A DNA stretch of 64,000 bases from JALSHZ01 sp964614535 (GTDB lineage: Bacteria; Pseudomonadota; Gammaproteobacteria; UWMA-0217). Numbering within the stretch: the stretch's first letter is position 1; each line of letters begins with the position of its first letter. The position numbers and the translations under genes are program-made. Positions 42,468 to 51,516 of the stretch are shown piece after piece. The notes under the pieces were generated by a model that was not told where the DNA came from, ran no database searches, and saw only the letters and a list, made by a program, of their open reading frames with translations. Where the stretch lies: the NCBI GenBank assembly GCA_964614535.1, contig CAZTOZ010000023.1, positions 62,001 through 126,000 on the forward strand. The letters are read 5' to 3'.

Positions 42468-44295
42468 TGCACTGGCCGACCGGGTCATCGAAACGCTCGA
42501 CAATGGCGAGCCGGTGGATCTTGCCTTGCCCGGTGGTGGCCGGCTGCACATCGACCGTCCCCTGCCTTTTCTCTGCATCCACCGTAATGAAGAGGGTGCC
42601 GCCGACGACGTCACGGCCGCGCTGGTGGCTACCCAGTCGGCCTGGATGGTGGTGCCGGCGCCAGCAGCGCCCGAGGCATTGCTGAGTGCGCTGGCGGACT
42701 ACCAACAGGCGCGGTTTGGCGCCTGCCTGTTGCTGGAGCTGTGGGCTGCCCCGCACGATGACGAGCAGTTGCCCGATCACGCCTTTTGCATCGTTGCGCC
42801 ACAACGGCATCCGCCCCGGGAGGTGATCGACGAGCTGGAGAGTGCCCTCGTCAAGGTGACGATTCATCGCCGTACCCCCCGTATCGAGGTGGCCTACCGG
42901 CAGCGAGTGTCGCCCCCGGGATTGCCGCCATTGCCGGCAGGCGGGCCATGTCGGCGGCTCGGACTGGAGGTGAGTCCAGTCTATCGGGATCCCGAAAGCG
43001 GCGAGGTCTTCACCTTTGCGATGCGCGTTTTCCGGCAACGGCTCAATACGGCGCTCAAGCGCGCTTTCTACCGTTTTTCTCAGTGCTGCACACGGCATCG
43101 GCCCGCCCATTTCCATGCCCTCGGGCCGCGCTCGATCACGCCGGCGGTCAAGGCGGTCGATGCCCGGCTTGCCGAGATCAGCGAACGATTCGATCTGTTG
43201 CTGCACGTCACCCCGGTCAATGTGGCGCAGGCCTGGGCGGCATTCCAGGCGAGCCGCTTCGAGCAGGCCCCTGAATTTCTCTACCGCCCACGCACCATCG
43301 ATCCCGACAGGATGAAACGGGCCCTCTACCAGATCGAGATGGAGAGCATCGAGGATCCCACGCTGGCCGATATCTTCCGTGCCAAGCGTGATGAACTGGA
43401 TCGTCAGATCACGCTGGTGGCAGACCGCAATACTCCCCGCTTTCTGCTCGGCAGCCGGCAACTGTTCCCCGACCCCTCGACGGGGTTGATCGAACAGGCG
43501 CGACGGATTCTCGAGATGCCGCCCGCCAGCGAGCCGGAAGGGGGGGACGAGCGGCTCGACGCCAACGCTTTCGCCGCCCTGGCCGAAGCCGAGATGGCCC
43601 GGTACCGGGCTCGCGATCCCGACTTCGCCAGCCGGGTGGAGGTACGCGACGATATCGCCGGTATCATGGTCTCCCACGGTAATTTTCTGATCGGTGCCCA
43701 GGCGACGGTGGCCCGCGCCAGGGTCGATGCCGCACTCGCCCACGAAATCGGGACCCATGTGCTGACCTGGCACAACGGCGGCAAGCAGCCGCTGCGGGAG
43801 TTGCGTAGCGGCATGGCCGACTATGAGGGGCTGCAGGAAGGGCTGGCGGTGTTGTCGGAGTTTCTCGTCGGTCAGCTCGATCGTGGCAGGATGCGGCAAC
43901 TGGCAGCCCGGGTGCTCGCGGTGCAGATGATCTGTGCGGGCGCCAGCTTCATCGATGCCTTTCGCCAGCTGCATCGGGGCTGGCAGTTTACGGCCAGGGA
44001 TGCCTTCATGATCACCATGCGGGTCTGGCGGGGCGGGGGATATACCAAGGATGTGATCTATCTGCGCGGGCTGGCGGATTTGCTCGACCATCTCGGCCGT
44101 GGGGGGGCGCTCGAGAACCTCTGGCTCGGCAAACTGGCGCAGCAGCGCCTGTCGCTGATCGATGAGCTGCGCTGGCGCGGGATCCTCCGGCCGCCGGCGC
44201 TGATACCCGCTTTCCTCGACGATCCGCGAACCGCCTCGCGTATCCGGCGTCTCGCAAAAGGGCTGTTGGTCAGTGATTTGTTGCCTGCGCAATGA
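42454..44295 (+). CDS. DUF1704 / QEGLA-motif metallopeptidase
   Basis: A 613-residue protein of the 'flavohemoglobin expression-modulating QEGLA motif' family. The zinc motif HEIGTH (H430, E431, H435) and the name-giving QEGLA (Q461-E462) are intact. The same family includes animal MATCAP (KIAA0895L), a tubulin tyrosine carboxypeptidase, so carboxypeptidase activity is likely. I chose ATG 42454, preceded by GGGAGC; an ATG at 42427 is in frame. The N-terminal 250 residues have no recognised motif. It overlaps the upstream gene by 14 bases and is followed by the ATP-grasp gene. Confidence 0.88.
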   Translation: MQRVDALADRVIETLDNGEPVDLALPGGGRLHIDRPLPFLCIHRNEEGAADDVTAALVATQSAWMVVPAPAAPEALLSALADYQQARFGACLLLELWAAPHDDEQLPDHAFCIVAPQRHPPREVIDELESALVKVTIHRRTPRIEVAYRQRVSPPGLPPLPAGGPCRRLGLEVSPVYRDPESGEVFTFAMRVFRQRLNTALKRAFYRFSQCCTRHRPAHFHALGPRSITPAVKAVDARLAEISERFDLLLHVTPVNVAQAWAAFQASRFEQAPEFLYRPRTIDPDRMKRALYQIEMESIEDPTLADIFRAKRDELDRQITLVADRNTPRFLLGSRQLFPDPSTGLIEQARRILEMPPASEPEGGDERLDANAFAALAEAEMARYRARDPDFASRVEVRDDIAGIMVSHGNFLIGAQATVARARVDAALAHEIGTHVLTWHNGGKQPLRELRSGMADYEGLQEGLAVLSEFLVGQLDRGRMRQLAARVLAVQMICAGASFIDAFRQLHRGWQFTARDAFMITMRVWRGGGYTKDVIYLRGLADLLDHLGRGGALENLWLGKLAQQRLSLIDELRWRGILRPPALIPAFLDDPRTASRIRRLAKGLLVSDLLPAQ

Positions 44296-44332
44296 CCGCC
44301 CGCATCAGCGGGCTTGAAACGGAGAAAGCACC

Positions 44333-45397
44333 ATGCGGATCGGCATCATCGTCAACAGCCTGTTCACCGAGAAGGCGAGCTACACCACCACGTCGCTCGC
44401 AATGACCGCGGCCAATCTGGGACACGAGGTGTGGTACATCGACGTGGACGCCTTCGCCCTGCGGCCGGACGACCACAGCTGGGCCCACGCCTGGCCGGTG
44501 CCGGCCGAACGCCACCGCAAACCCGCGACGTTCCTTGCGGCGATGTGGCGGCAGGCGCCGGGAACACGGCGTGAGATCGACCTGCATGCGCTGGACGTGC
44601 TGATGCCACGCAACGACCCCAGCCAGGACGCCATCAGCCGTCCCTGGGCACGCACGGCCGCCATCAACTTCACCCGTCTGGCGCGGCGTGCCGGCGTATT
44701 GGTGCTCAACGACCCCGACGGGCTCGACCTTGGCCTGACGAAACTCTATATGGAGTATTTCCCCGAGTCGGTACGGCCCCGGACACTGGTGACGCGAGAC
44801 AAGGACGAGGCAAAGGATTTCATTGCCGGGCAGGGGGGGTATGCCGTACTCAAGCCGCTGGCCGGCTCGGGCGGGCAGAGCGTTTTTCTGGTGCGCCCCC
44901 ACGACACGCCCAATATCAACCAGATGCTCGATGCGGTGGCACGGGACAACTACTTCATCGTCCAGGAATATCTGCGCGATGCCATCCATGGCGACACCCG
45001 CCTCTTCCTGCTCAATGGCGAGCCGTTTCAGGTCGAGGGGCGCTATGCCGCACTGCATCGCCGCCGTCGCAGTGGCGATGCCGACATGCGCAGCAACCTC
45101 ACCGCTGGTGCCGAGGCCGCCCCTGCCAAGGTGGATGCCGGCATGCTTGGGCTGGCCCGACAGACCAGTGAGCGTCTCAAGGAAGATGGCATTTTCCTTG
45201 CCGGTCTCGATATCGTTGGCGACAAGATCATGGAGATCAATGTCCAGACACCCGGCGGCCTGCCAGCGGCCGAGAAGTTCGAGGGCGTGCCATTCACGAC
45301 GGCGTTGCTCGAAGCGATCGAACGCAAACTGCCCTATCGGGGAAAACTGGAGAACAAAGCGCTGGCGGTATTCGATCCGCTCGTCCAGGCACCGTGA
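44333..45397 (+). CDS. GshB-like ATP-grasp ligase
   Basis: The 354-residue sequence follows glutathione synthetase GshB in domain order: an N-terminal preATP-grasp domain (MRIGIIVNSLFTEKASYTTT), VLNDPDGLDLGLTKLYMEYF, RTLVTRDKDEAKDF, the ATP-binding VLKPLAGSGGQSVF, VQEYLRD, and the Mg-binding DIVGDKIMEINVQTPGG. It could be a glutathione synthetase, but the gene lies in a cassette with two amide or peptide hydrolases and no gshA, and the substrate loop differs, so a distinct amino-acid ligase is also possible. It begins 37 bases after the DUF1704 stop. Confidence 0.85.
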   Translation: MRIGIIVNSLFTEKASYTTTSLAMTAANLGHEVWYIDVDAFALRPDDHSWAHAWPVPAERHRKPATFLAAMWRQAPGTRREIDLHALDVLMPRNDPSQDAISRPWARTAAINFTRLARRAGVLVLNDPDGLDLGLTKLYMEYFPESVRPRTLVTRDKDEAKDFIAGQGGYAVLKPLAGSGGQSVFLVRPHDTPNINQMLDAVARDNYFIVQEYLRDAIHGDTRLFLLNGEPFQVEGRYAALHRRRRSGDADMRSNLTAGAEAAPAKVDAGMLGLARQTSERLKEDGIFLAGLDIVGDKIMEINVQTPGGLPAAEKFEGVPFTTALLEAIERKLPYRGKLENKALAVFDPLVQAP

Positions 45398-45422
45398 GCA
45401 GGACGGGCCGGCGACCCCGCGA

Positions 45423-46046
45423 TCATCGCCGACCGGCCAGCGGCAGCGGGGCGCTGAAATGGCGTCCCCGGCATTTGATGATGTCGACCCTGTCCGGTGG
45501 CAGCAGCCGCAGCCGTAGCGCGGCGGGGGAGTGTTGTCGGCGGGCATCGGCGTGACGCAACAGAAAACCGCAGGCGTCGCCGGCCTCGGCCGCCAGTTGC
45601 AGGCGTCGCAGGGCCTTGGTGGTGATGGCGGGGGCGGGCCAGGCAAGCACGGCCCGGCAATGGCCGGCGCGCAGCGTCTGCTCCAGTGCCCACTCGTCGT
45701 CGCCCCGGTTGCGCGGTGCAATCACGACGAGCCGGGTGAGATCGACACCGGCTTGTTGTAATGCGGGTGCGTAGGGCGGCCAGGGCGGGGCCACGAGGGC
45801 GACATGGTGGCGCTGTCGTGTCAGCCGGCGCAGGGCCGGCAGCAGCAGTTGCCACTCCCCCTGGCCGGGATGGTCGTGGAGGATCTCGGTCAGCGCGCCC
45901 CGCGGCCAACCCCCGTCGGGGAGTCGGGCATCGAGGTTGGGATGGCCGCTGGGCAGACCGTTGGCGCTGCCGGGGCGGGCCTGGTGAAAATCATGGTCGC
46001 GGCCACGCCAGATACCGGGCTGGCGAAGCAGCTCATGCAGGCTCAT
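45423..46046 (-). CDS. imuA: RecA-like translesion-synthesis protein ImuA
   Basis: A 207-residue protein. GHPNLDARLPDGGWPRGALTE is the characteristic ImuA segment and PPWPPYAPALQQAGVDLTRL another; no Walker-A lysine is present, as usual. ImuA works with ImuB and DnaE2 in SOS mutagenesis. The ATG overlaps the lexA stop by 14 bases, so it is part of the lexA transcript. No imuB or dnaE2 follows: the next gene is convergent. Compared with the usual lexA-imuA-imuB-dnaE2 set, the operon is short. Confidence 0.85.
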   Translation of the reverse strand: MSLHELLRQPGIWRGRDHDFHQARPGSANGLPSGHPNLDARLPDGGWPRGALTEILHDHPGQGEWQLLLPALRRLTRQRHHVALVAPPWPPYAPALQQAGVDLTRLVVIAPRNRGDDEWALEQTLRAGHCRAVLAWPAPAITTKALRRLQLAAEAGDACGFLLRHADARRQHSPAALRLRLLPPDRVDIIKCRGRHFSAPLPLAGRR

Positions 46047-46647
46047 TGCGGATGACGCCGACGACGATCCCTTCGATGCCGAAATCGATATTGGCCGCGC
46101 TGACGATGATCGGCTTGTAGGCCGGATTCTCCGGTAGCAGACGGATCTGCTTGGGCGTGATGCGAAGCCGCTTGACGGTGACCTCGCCATCGATACGGGC
46201 GACGACGATCTGGCCGTGCTCGGCATGCGCCGTCTTGTGGATCGCCAGCAGATCGCCGTCGAAGATGCCGGCGTCGATCATGCTGTCGCCGTGGACACGC
46301 AGCAGATAGTCGGCCGGCGGCTGGAACAGCCGCGGATCCACCTCGTAGTAGTCCTCGATGAACTCCGCGGCGAGGATCGGCTCGCCCGCCGCCACCCGGC
46401 CGACCATCGGCAAGCCGGTGGGCTCGGACGCTTCCCCTTCGATCAGGCGGATACCGCGGGAGGTGCCGGACAGCAGCTCGATCACCCCTTTCTTCTCCAG
46501 CGCCTGGAGGTGTTTTTCCGCCGCATAGGTGGAGCGGAAACCGAAATGGTCGGCGATCTCGGCCCGGGTGGGGGGCATGCCGGTCTTCTTCTGGTGACGG
46601 CGGATCAGACGGAGGATTTCACGCTGGCGGGGGGTCAGGGATCGCAT
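46033..46647 (-). CDS. lexA: LexA repressor
   Basis: The 204-residue SOS repressor has a winged-helix N terminus (LTPRQREILRLIRRHQKKTG, then PPTRAEIADHFGFRS), the Ala-Gly cleavage bond in VGRVAAGEPI (about residues 84-85), the catalytic Ser in VHGDSMIDAGI and Lys in GEVTVKRLR. It is autocleaved when RecA filaments form. AGGAAG lies before the ATG. No canonical CTGT-N8-ACAG box was found upstream; the operator may differ. imuA follows with overlap. Confidence 0.95.
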   Translation of the reverse strand: MRSLTPRQREILRLIRRHQKKTGMPPTRAEIADHFGFRSTYAAEKHLQALEKKGVIELLSGTSRGIRLIEGEASEPTGLPMVGRVAAGEPILAAEFIEDYYEVDPRLFQPPADYLLRVHGDSMIDAGIFDGDLLAIHKTAHAEHGQIVVARIDGEVTVKRLRITPKQIRLLPENPAYKPIIVSAANIDFGIEGIVVGVIRNEPA

Positions 46648-46682
46648 GCTGTCTTCCTGTCGTGTTCTGTCGGGGTGCTCAT
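46635..46682 (-). CDS. Possible 15-residue upstream open reading frame overlapping lexA
   Basis: MSTPTEHDRKTACDP, preceded by AGAGGTGACAA as a ribosome site, runs into the first codons of lexA in another frame and stops there. Translation of it could couple to, or compete with, lexA initiation. No homology supports it. Confidence 0.25.
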   Translation of the reverse strand: MSTPTEHDRKTACDP

Positions 46683-47005
46683 TTTGTCACCTCTATGGAA
46701 ACGATGCAATTCTCCCCTGTTCCACCACGGGCGCGGATGGGCGGTCTCTTCCGGCATCCTGCTATACTCCGGACAGCGCACGGCCCCTGCCGGGCATGTT
46801 GCCGGCAACGTTCCGCCGGGTTGCGGCAGCCGTTTTCGATGGCGTGTTGCATCGGGTATCCGACGACGCTCGATCACCCTTGCCGGGAGAAGATTCGGTA
46901 ACCCGTGAAAATCGATAGGGCGACCAATACCGCCGCTGCATCGGGAACCCGGATCCACGTCCGTGGTCCAATGCGCGAAACCGCTTTTTGGGGGCAACAA
47001 CGACG
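46648..47005. other. 358-base gap between lexA and the orphan sensor gene
   Basis: Apart from the short reading frame overlapping lexA, I see no gene. A TATACT hexamer at about 46764 is a possible -10 element for the plus strand without a good -35. The last bases before the sensor gene, GGGGGCAACAACGACG, hold another short AAC tract. Confidence 0.4.
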
Positions 47006-47896
47006 ATGAGCAGACTTCCCGCCGCCACGCTGGCGCTACTGATGATCCTGATCGTGACCATGGTGCTGACCATCAACACGGTCGAGCGGGTGCGTGATTT
47101 CGAGAAGACCCAGTACGAGATCCAGGAGACGGTGGTCAATGGCGCGGCCTACGCGGCGGCCAAGCACATTCTGCAGACCAAGAAGATGGTGGCACTGTTC
47201 GCCGACGAGTACCGCGACATGATCACCCGTCTGGCCATCTATCCCCAGGACGAATACACCCTGTCCGCGCTGCGCCAGCGCCTCCACGAGCGTTTCGACA
47301 ACGTCTTCGCCTTCACCATCGCCACGCCGGAGGGGCTGCCGGTGCTCTCCGACATCGAGACGAAAGTGGGGGCGGTCTGTCAGCGTGATCTGACCGAATT
47401 TTCCGAGCGGGTGGCCAAAGGGCAGTCGCTGCGAAACAACAACCGCCTGGTCATCCATCCCAATCCAGTGGGTTATCACTACGACGTGATGGTGCCATTC
47501 GACGTCGGCGGGGTGGCACGGATCTTTTTCGTCAGCTTCTACCCGACCCATCTGGCCGAGATCGCCGCCACCCACGCACCGCCCGGCCACAAGCTCTATT
47601 TCCTCCACATCGACAAACCGGGACTCATCGAGATCGGTGCCGAAGGCGCGCGGGACGTACTGGGGCGTGATATCCACCTCACCGAGGAGGAGCAGCGGCT
47701 GGCCAAGGCGATGAAACCGATTCTCGGCAGCAAATGGATGCTGGTCGATGTCCCCGATTCCTCCCTGGTGGCGGAGTACAAGCGCCGTCTCTGGACCGAG
47801 GTGGGGATCATCATTGCCTTCGTCGCCCTGATCAGCCTGATCATGATGATGTACATGGTCCGGCTCTGCCGTCAGTGTGACCGCCGTTGTCAATAG
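47006..47896 (+). CDS. Membrane-anchored periplasmic sensor-like protein without output domain
   Basis: A 296-residue protein with a helix at about 7-24, a periplasmic domain of about 230 residues (Cache/CHASE-like by layout, e.g. FAFTIATPEGLPVLSDIETK and HYDVMVPFDVGGVARIFFVS), and a second helix at about 263-287. Only about ten residues (LCRQCDRRCQ, with three cysteines) follow in the cytosol, so no kinase, cyclase or methyl-accepting domain is present. It may signal through a partner. ATG 47006 is chosen; TTG 46988 is in frame. Confidence 0.6.
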   Translation: MSRLPAATLALLMILIVTMVLTINTVERVRDFEKTQYEIQETVVNGAAYAAAKHILQTKKMVALFADEYRDMITRLAIYPQDEYTLSALRQRLHERFDNVFAFTIATPEGLPVLSDIETKVGAVCQRDLTEFSERVAKGQSLRNNNRLVIHPNPVGYHYDVMVPFDVGGVARIFFVSFYPTHLAEIAATHAPPGHKLYFLHIDKPGLIEIGAEGARDVLGRDIHLTEEEQRLAKAMKPILGSKWMLVDVPDSSLVAEYKRRLWTEVGIIIAFVALISLIMMMYMVRLCRQCDRRCQ

Positions 47897-48060
47897 AGGC
47901 GGCCCCTCCGCCTTCTTCTTGCAAAGCTTCGTAAATTTCCGGTTCCAACTCGTTGAATTTCCCCGTCGATGCCCTATTTTTCGAGAGGAAAGTCCATAAA
48001 CGGGGAAAATCCCGGCAGGGACGGTTCTTTATTGTGATGGTTGTCACAGAAAAATGTCGG

Positions 48061-48070
48061 AACAACAACC
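48061..48070 (+). promoter_or_regulatory. AAC-repeat leader of the 31-residue peptide gene
   Basis: AACAACAACC sits upstream of AAGGAGAG and a five-codon reading frame (MTRFD, 48100-48117) that ends just before the small protein. It belongs to the same AAC-leader class seen elsewhere in the window. Confidence 0.35.
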
Positions 48071-48128
48071 ATCCTGATTCTCAAGGAGAGCCACCCTGCA
48101 TGACAAGGTTCGATTAGAGGTGAAGAGC

Positions 48129-48224
48129 ATGGAAACCAGGAAGAGTTCCGTTGTGAAAGTGAACATGGACAGGGTATTGGGCCTGTTGCTGCTGCTGGCG
48201 GCGTTGCTGATGCTGCGGTACTGA
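48129..48224 (+). CDS. 31-residue single-helix membrane peptide
   Basis: The peptide METRKSSVVKVNMDRVLGLL and its leucine-rich continuation form a basic N terminus and one membrane helix, like CydX- or KdpF-size proteins but with no clear similarity. AGAGG lies eight bases before the ATG, and two intrinsic terminators follow within 90 bases, which makes a dedicated transcript likely. A five-codon frame, MTRFD, precedes it with its own AAGGAG and may act as a translational leader. Confidence 0.5.
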   Translation: METRKSSVVKVNMDRVLGLLLLLAALLMLRY

Positions 48225-48255
48225 CAGCAACGGATCCGGAACGTTTTTCAGCCTT

Positions 48256-48277
48256 GTCGCAGGGAAGCGACTTTTTT
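48256..48277 (+). terminator. Intrinsic terminator 1 after the 31-residue peptide gene
   Basis: GTCGC and GCGAC pair around AGGGAA and are followed by six T residues. It is short but well placed, 32 bases after the stop codon. Confidence 0.6.
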
Positions 48278-48285
48278 GTTCTCAT

Positions 48286-48314
48286 AAAAGCCCGCCCCGG
48301 TGGCGGGCTTTTTC
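48286..48314 (+). terminator. Intrinsic terminator 2
   Basis: AGCCCGCC and GGCGGGCT form a strong 8-base-pair stem around CCGGT, with A residues before and TTTTTCTTT after it. It may work in both directions. Confidence 0.75.
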
Positions 48315-48463
48315 TTTGCATCGCGCCGACCGCCGCCGATCCCGTCGCGCGGGAATGGTCCTCGGCGGATCGTGCTGTCCCGGTGAGGCCGTCGTTTCAC
48401 CGGATCGCTGAAAACAAGACCCAATACATTGATTTGCCGTGCGCATGGTGAGAGGTTGGCAGG

Positions 48464-48564
48464 GCGCATGGCGTCCCCGACACCGCCATGCGGTCTCCAA
48501 GAAATCTCAGCGGTCATTTTGTTCGATTCACCCGCGACCCTGGCGACGCCCATGCGTTGCGGCG
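48464..48564 (+). repeat. Dispersed intergenic repeat, copy C
   Basis: An inverted pair, CGCATGGCG and CGCCATGCG, opens the element. It is followed by a stretch aligning with the left half of copy A (62251-62330): CGCCATGCGGT, then TGGCGACG, CCATGC and TTGCGGCG at matching spacing. The similarity is about two thirds by eye. Confidence 0.5.
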
Positions 48565-48670
48565 GGACGGGCGAATCGACGCACCGCGCTGTTGTCGACC
48601 GATTGCGGTCACATGGGGCATTACGGGTCGGGCCATGCCGATAACCCGCTGAATCAACGGGCGTTCTCCG

Positions 48671-49642
48671 ATGAAGGAAAAACTCAGAGTCCGCACGGCC
48701 ATCGTGCTGCGCACCACCACGGGCGTCTCCCTGGAGGCCGCGCGGCTGGCGCTGTTCAATGCCCTGCTGGCGCGTCGCTACGACCAGCCGCTGGTGCTGC
48801 GGATCGACAATCCGATGGACGACGATGGCGCCGGCACCGAGGCCATGCTGGACGATCTGCGCTGGCTGGGGGTGGAGTGGACGGCGGGCCCCGATGTCGG
48901 TGGTGAACACGCCCCCTATCTCCGCTCACACCGCAGCAGCATCTACGCCGCTTTCTACGTCAAACTGATCGAGATGGGGCGCGCCTACCCCTGTTTCTGC
49001 ACCGAGCGGGAACTGGAGGCCATGCGCCGTGCCCAGATCGCGTCCGGCATTACGCCGCACTACGCCGGTGGCTGCAACCGGCTGAACCGGCAGGGGCGCC
49101 AGCACCGCATCGACAAGGGCCTGCCCGCCGTGCTGCGGTTCGCCATCCGCCGGGACTGGCGTTGCCACTACGACGACCTGCTGCTGGGACAGTACCACTG
49201 CGGCCCCGACGAGGTGGGGGATTTCGTGATCCGTGGACGCAACGGGGATGCGCAGCGGGTATTCACTACCACGGTGGACGATGCGCTGTTTGGTGTCACC
49301 CACCGCTTCCGTGGCATCGACGAACGCCAGCAGGTGCCGCAACAACTGGCGCTGGCCGATGCGCTGGGTTTGCCGTTGCCACTCTACGGACATCTGCCGC
49401 GGCTGCTGCCGGCGGCGTCGGAACAAGACGGCCTGCCCACGCTGACCTCGCTGCGCCGGGCGGGCTACCGACCGGAGGCGGTGCTGAACCATCTGGCCCG
49501 GCTCGGACACCGTTACGACAGCGAGCTGGTGCTGGACTTCGACGAGCTGGCCCGCCAGTTCCGCCTCTCCCGCCTCTGCGAGGAGCCGGTGTTCCACCGC
49601 CGTGAACGGCTCGACGCCTGGCAGGCGGCGGTCACCGCCTGA
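48671..49642 (+). CDS. Degenerate glutamyl-tRNA synthetase-like protein
   Basis: The 323-residue sequence follows the GluRS catalytic domain (AARLALFNALLARRYDQPLV, YPCFCTERELEAMRRAQIAS, GGCNRL, IRGRNGDAQRVFTTTVDDAL, AGYRPEAVLNHLARLGHRY). The HIGH region, normally PSPTGxxHxGG, reads RTTTGVSLEA, and the KLSKRHG loop reads ASEQDGLPTL, so both ATP-binding signatures are gone. LRIEDTD has become LRIDNPM. The anticodon-binding C-terminal domain is missing. It is not GluQRS, which keeps HIGH. Canonical activation of glutamate is therefore unlikely. It lies 92 bases before glnS on the same strand. Confidence 0.8.
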   Translation: MKEKLRVRTAIVLRTTTGVSLEAARLALFNALLARRYDQPLVLRIDNPMDDDGAGTEAMLDDLRWLGVEWTAGPDVGGEHAPYLRSHRSSIYAAFYVKLIEMGRAYPCFCTERELEAMRRAQIASGITPHYAGGCNRLNRQGRQHRIDKGLPAVLRFAIRRDWRCHYDDLLLGQYHCGPDEVGDFVIRGRNGDAQRVFTTTVDDALFGVTHRFRGIDERQQVPQQLALADALGLPLPLYGHLPRLLPAASEQDGLPTLTSLRRAGYRPEAVLNHLARLGHRYDSELVLDFDELARQFRLSRLCEEPVFHRRERLDAWQAAVTA

Positions 49643-49734
49643 CCGCCACCGGACGGCATTTTGCCAGCGCGGCTCTCAGGCCGGCCTGATTCCCGTTACA
49701 ATAACGCCTTTTTCGCCCAAACCCGGCCCGCACC

Positions 49735-51393
<1,659 letters not shown>

Positions 51394-51404
51394 GCGACGG
51401 TGGG

Positions 51405-51500
51405 GTATTCACCCCCTCCCTGGCCCTCCCCCTGGGAGGGGGAGGGAAGCCCCTTCTCCCCGAGGGGAGAAGGTTGGGAAGAGGGGGAGGATCCTATGCC
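51405..51500. repeat. REP-like palindromic sequence after glnS
   Basis: Two adjacent hairpin motifs occur: CCCTCCCCCTGGGAGGGGGA with GGG, and CCTTCTCCCCGAGGGGAGAA with GG, followed by a G/A-rich tail. Such C/G-rich inverted repeats are common extragenic palindromes in high-GC genomes and may also act as a transcription attenuator between the convergent glnS and uracil-glycosylase genes. Confidence 0.7.
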
Positions 51501-51516
51501 GGTCCCCCCCTGCGTT

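Larger units (their letters stand above)
48225..48670. other. 446-base gap before the GluRS-like gene
   Basis: The gap contains tandem terminators (48256-48314) and copy C of the dispersed repeat (48464-48564). No other gene or RNA is recognised; a promoter for the GluRS-like gene is not obvious. Confidence 0.5.

Noticed and set aside
45423..46046. Identification as the division inhibitor SulA
   Set aside because: The residues match the ImuA RecA-like pattern rather than the short SulA sequence.
46648..46790. A CTGT-like SOS box near TATACT at about 46764
   Set aside because: CTGCTATACTCCGGACAG has 12, not 10, bases between CTG and CAG and lies too far from lexA.
48671..49642. Identification as GluQRS (YadB)
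   Set aside because: GluQRS keeps a HIGH-like motif and the ATP-binding loop; this protein has neither.
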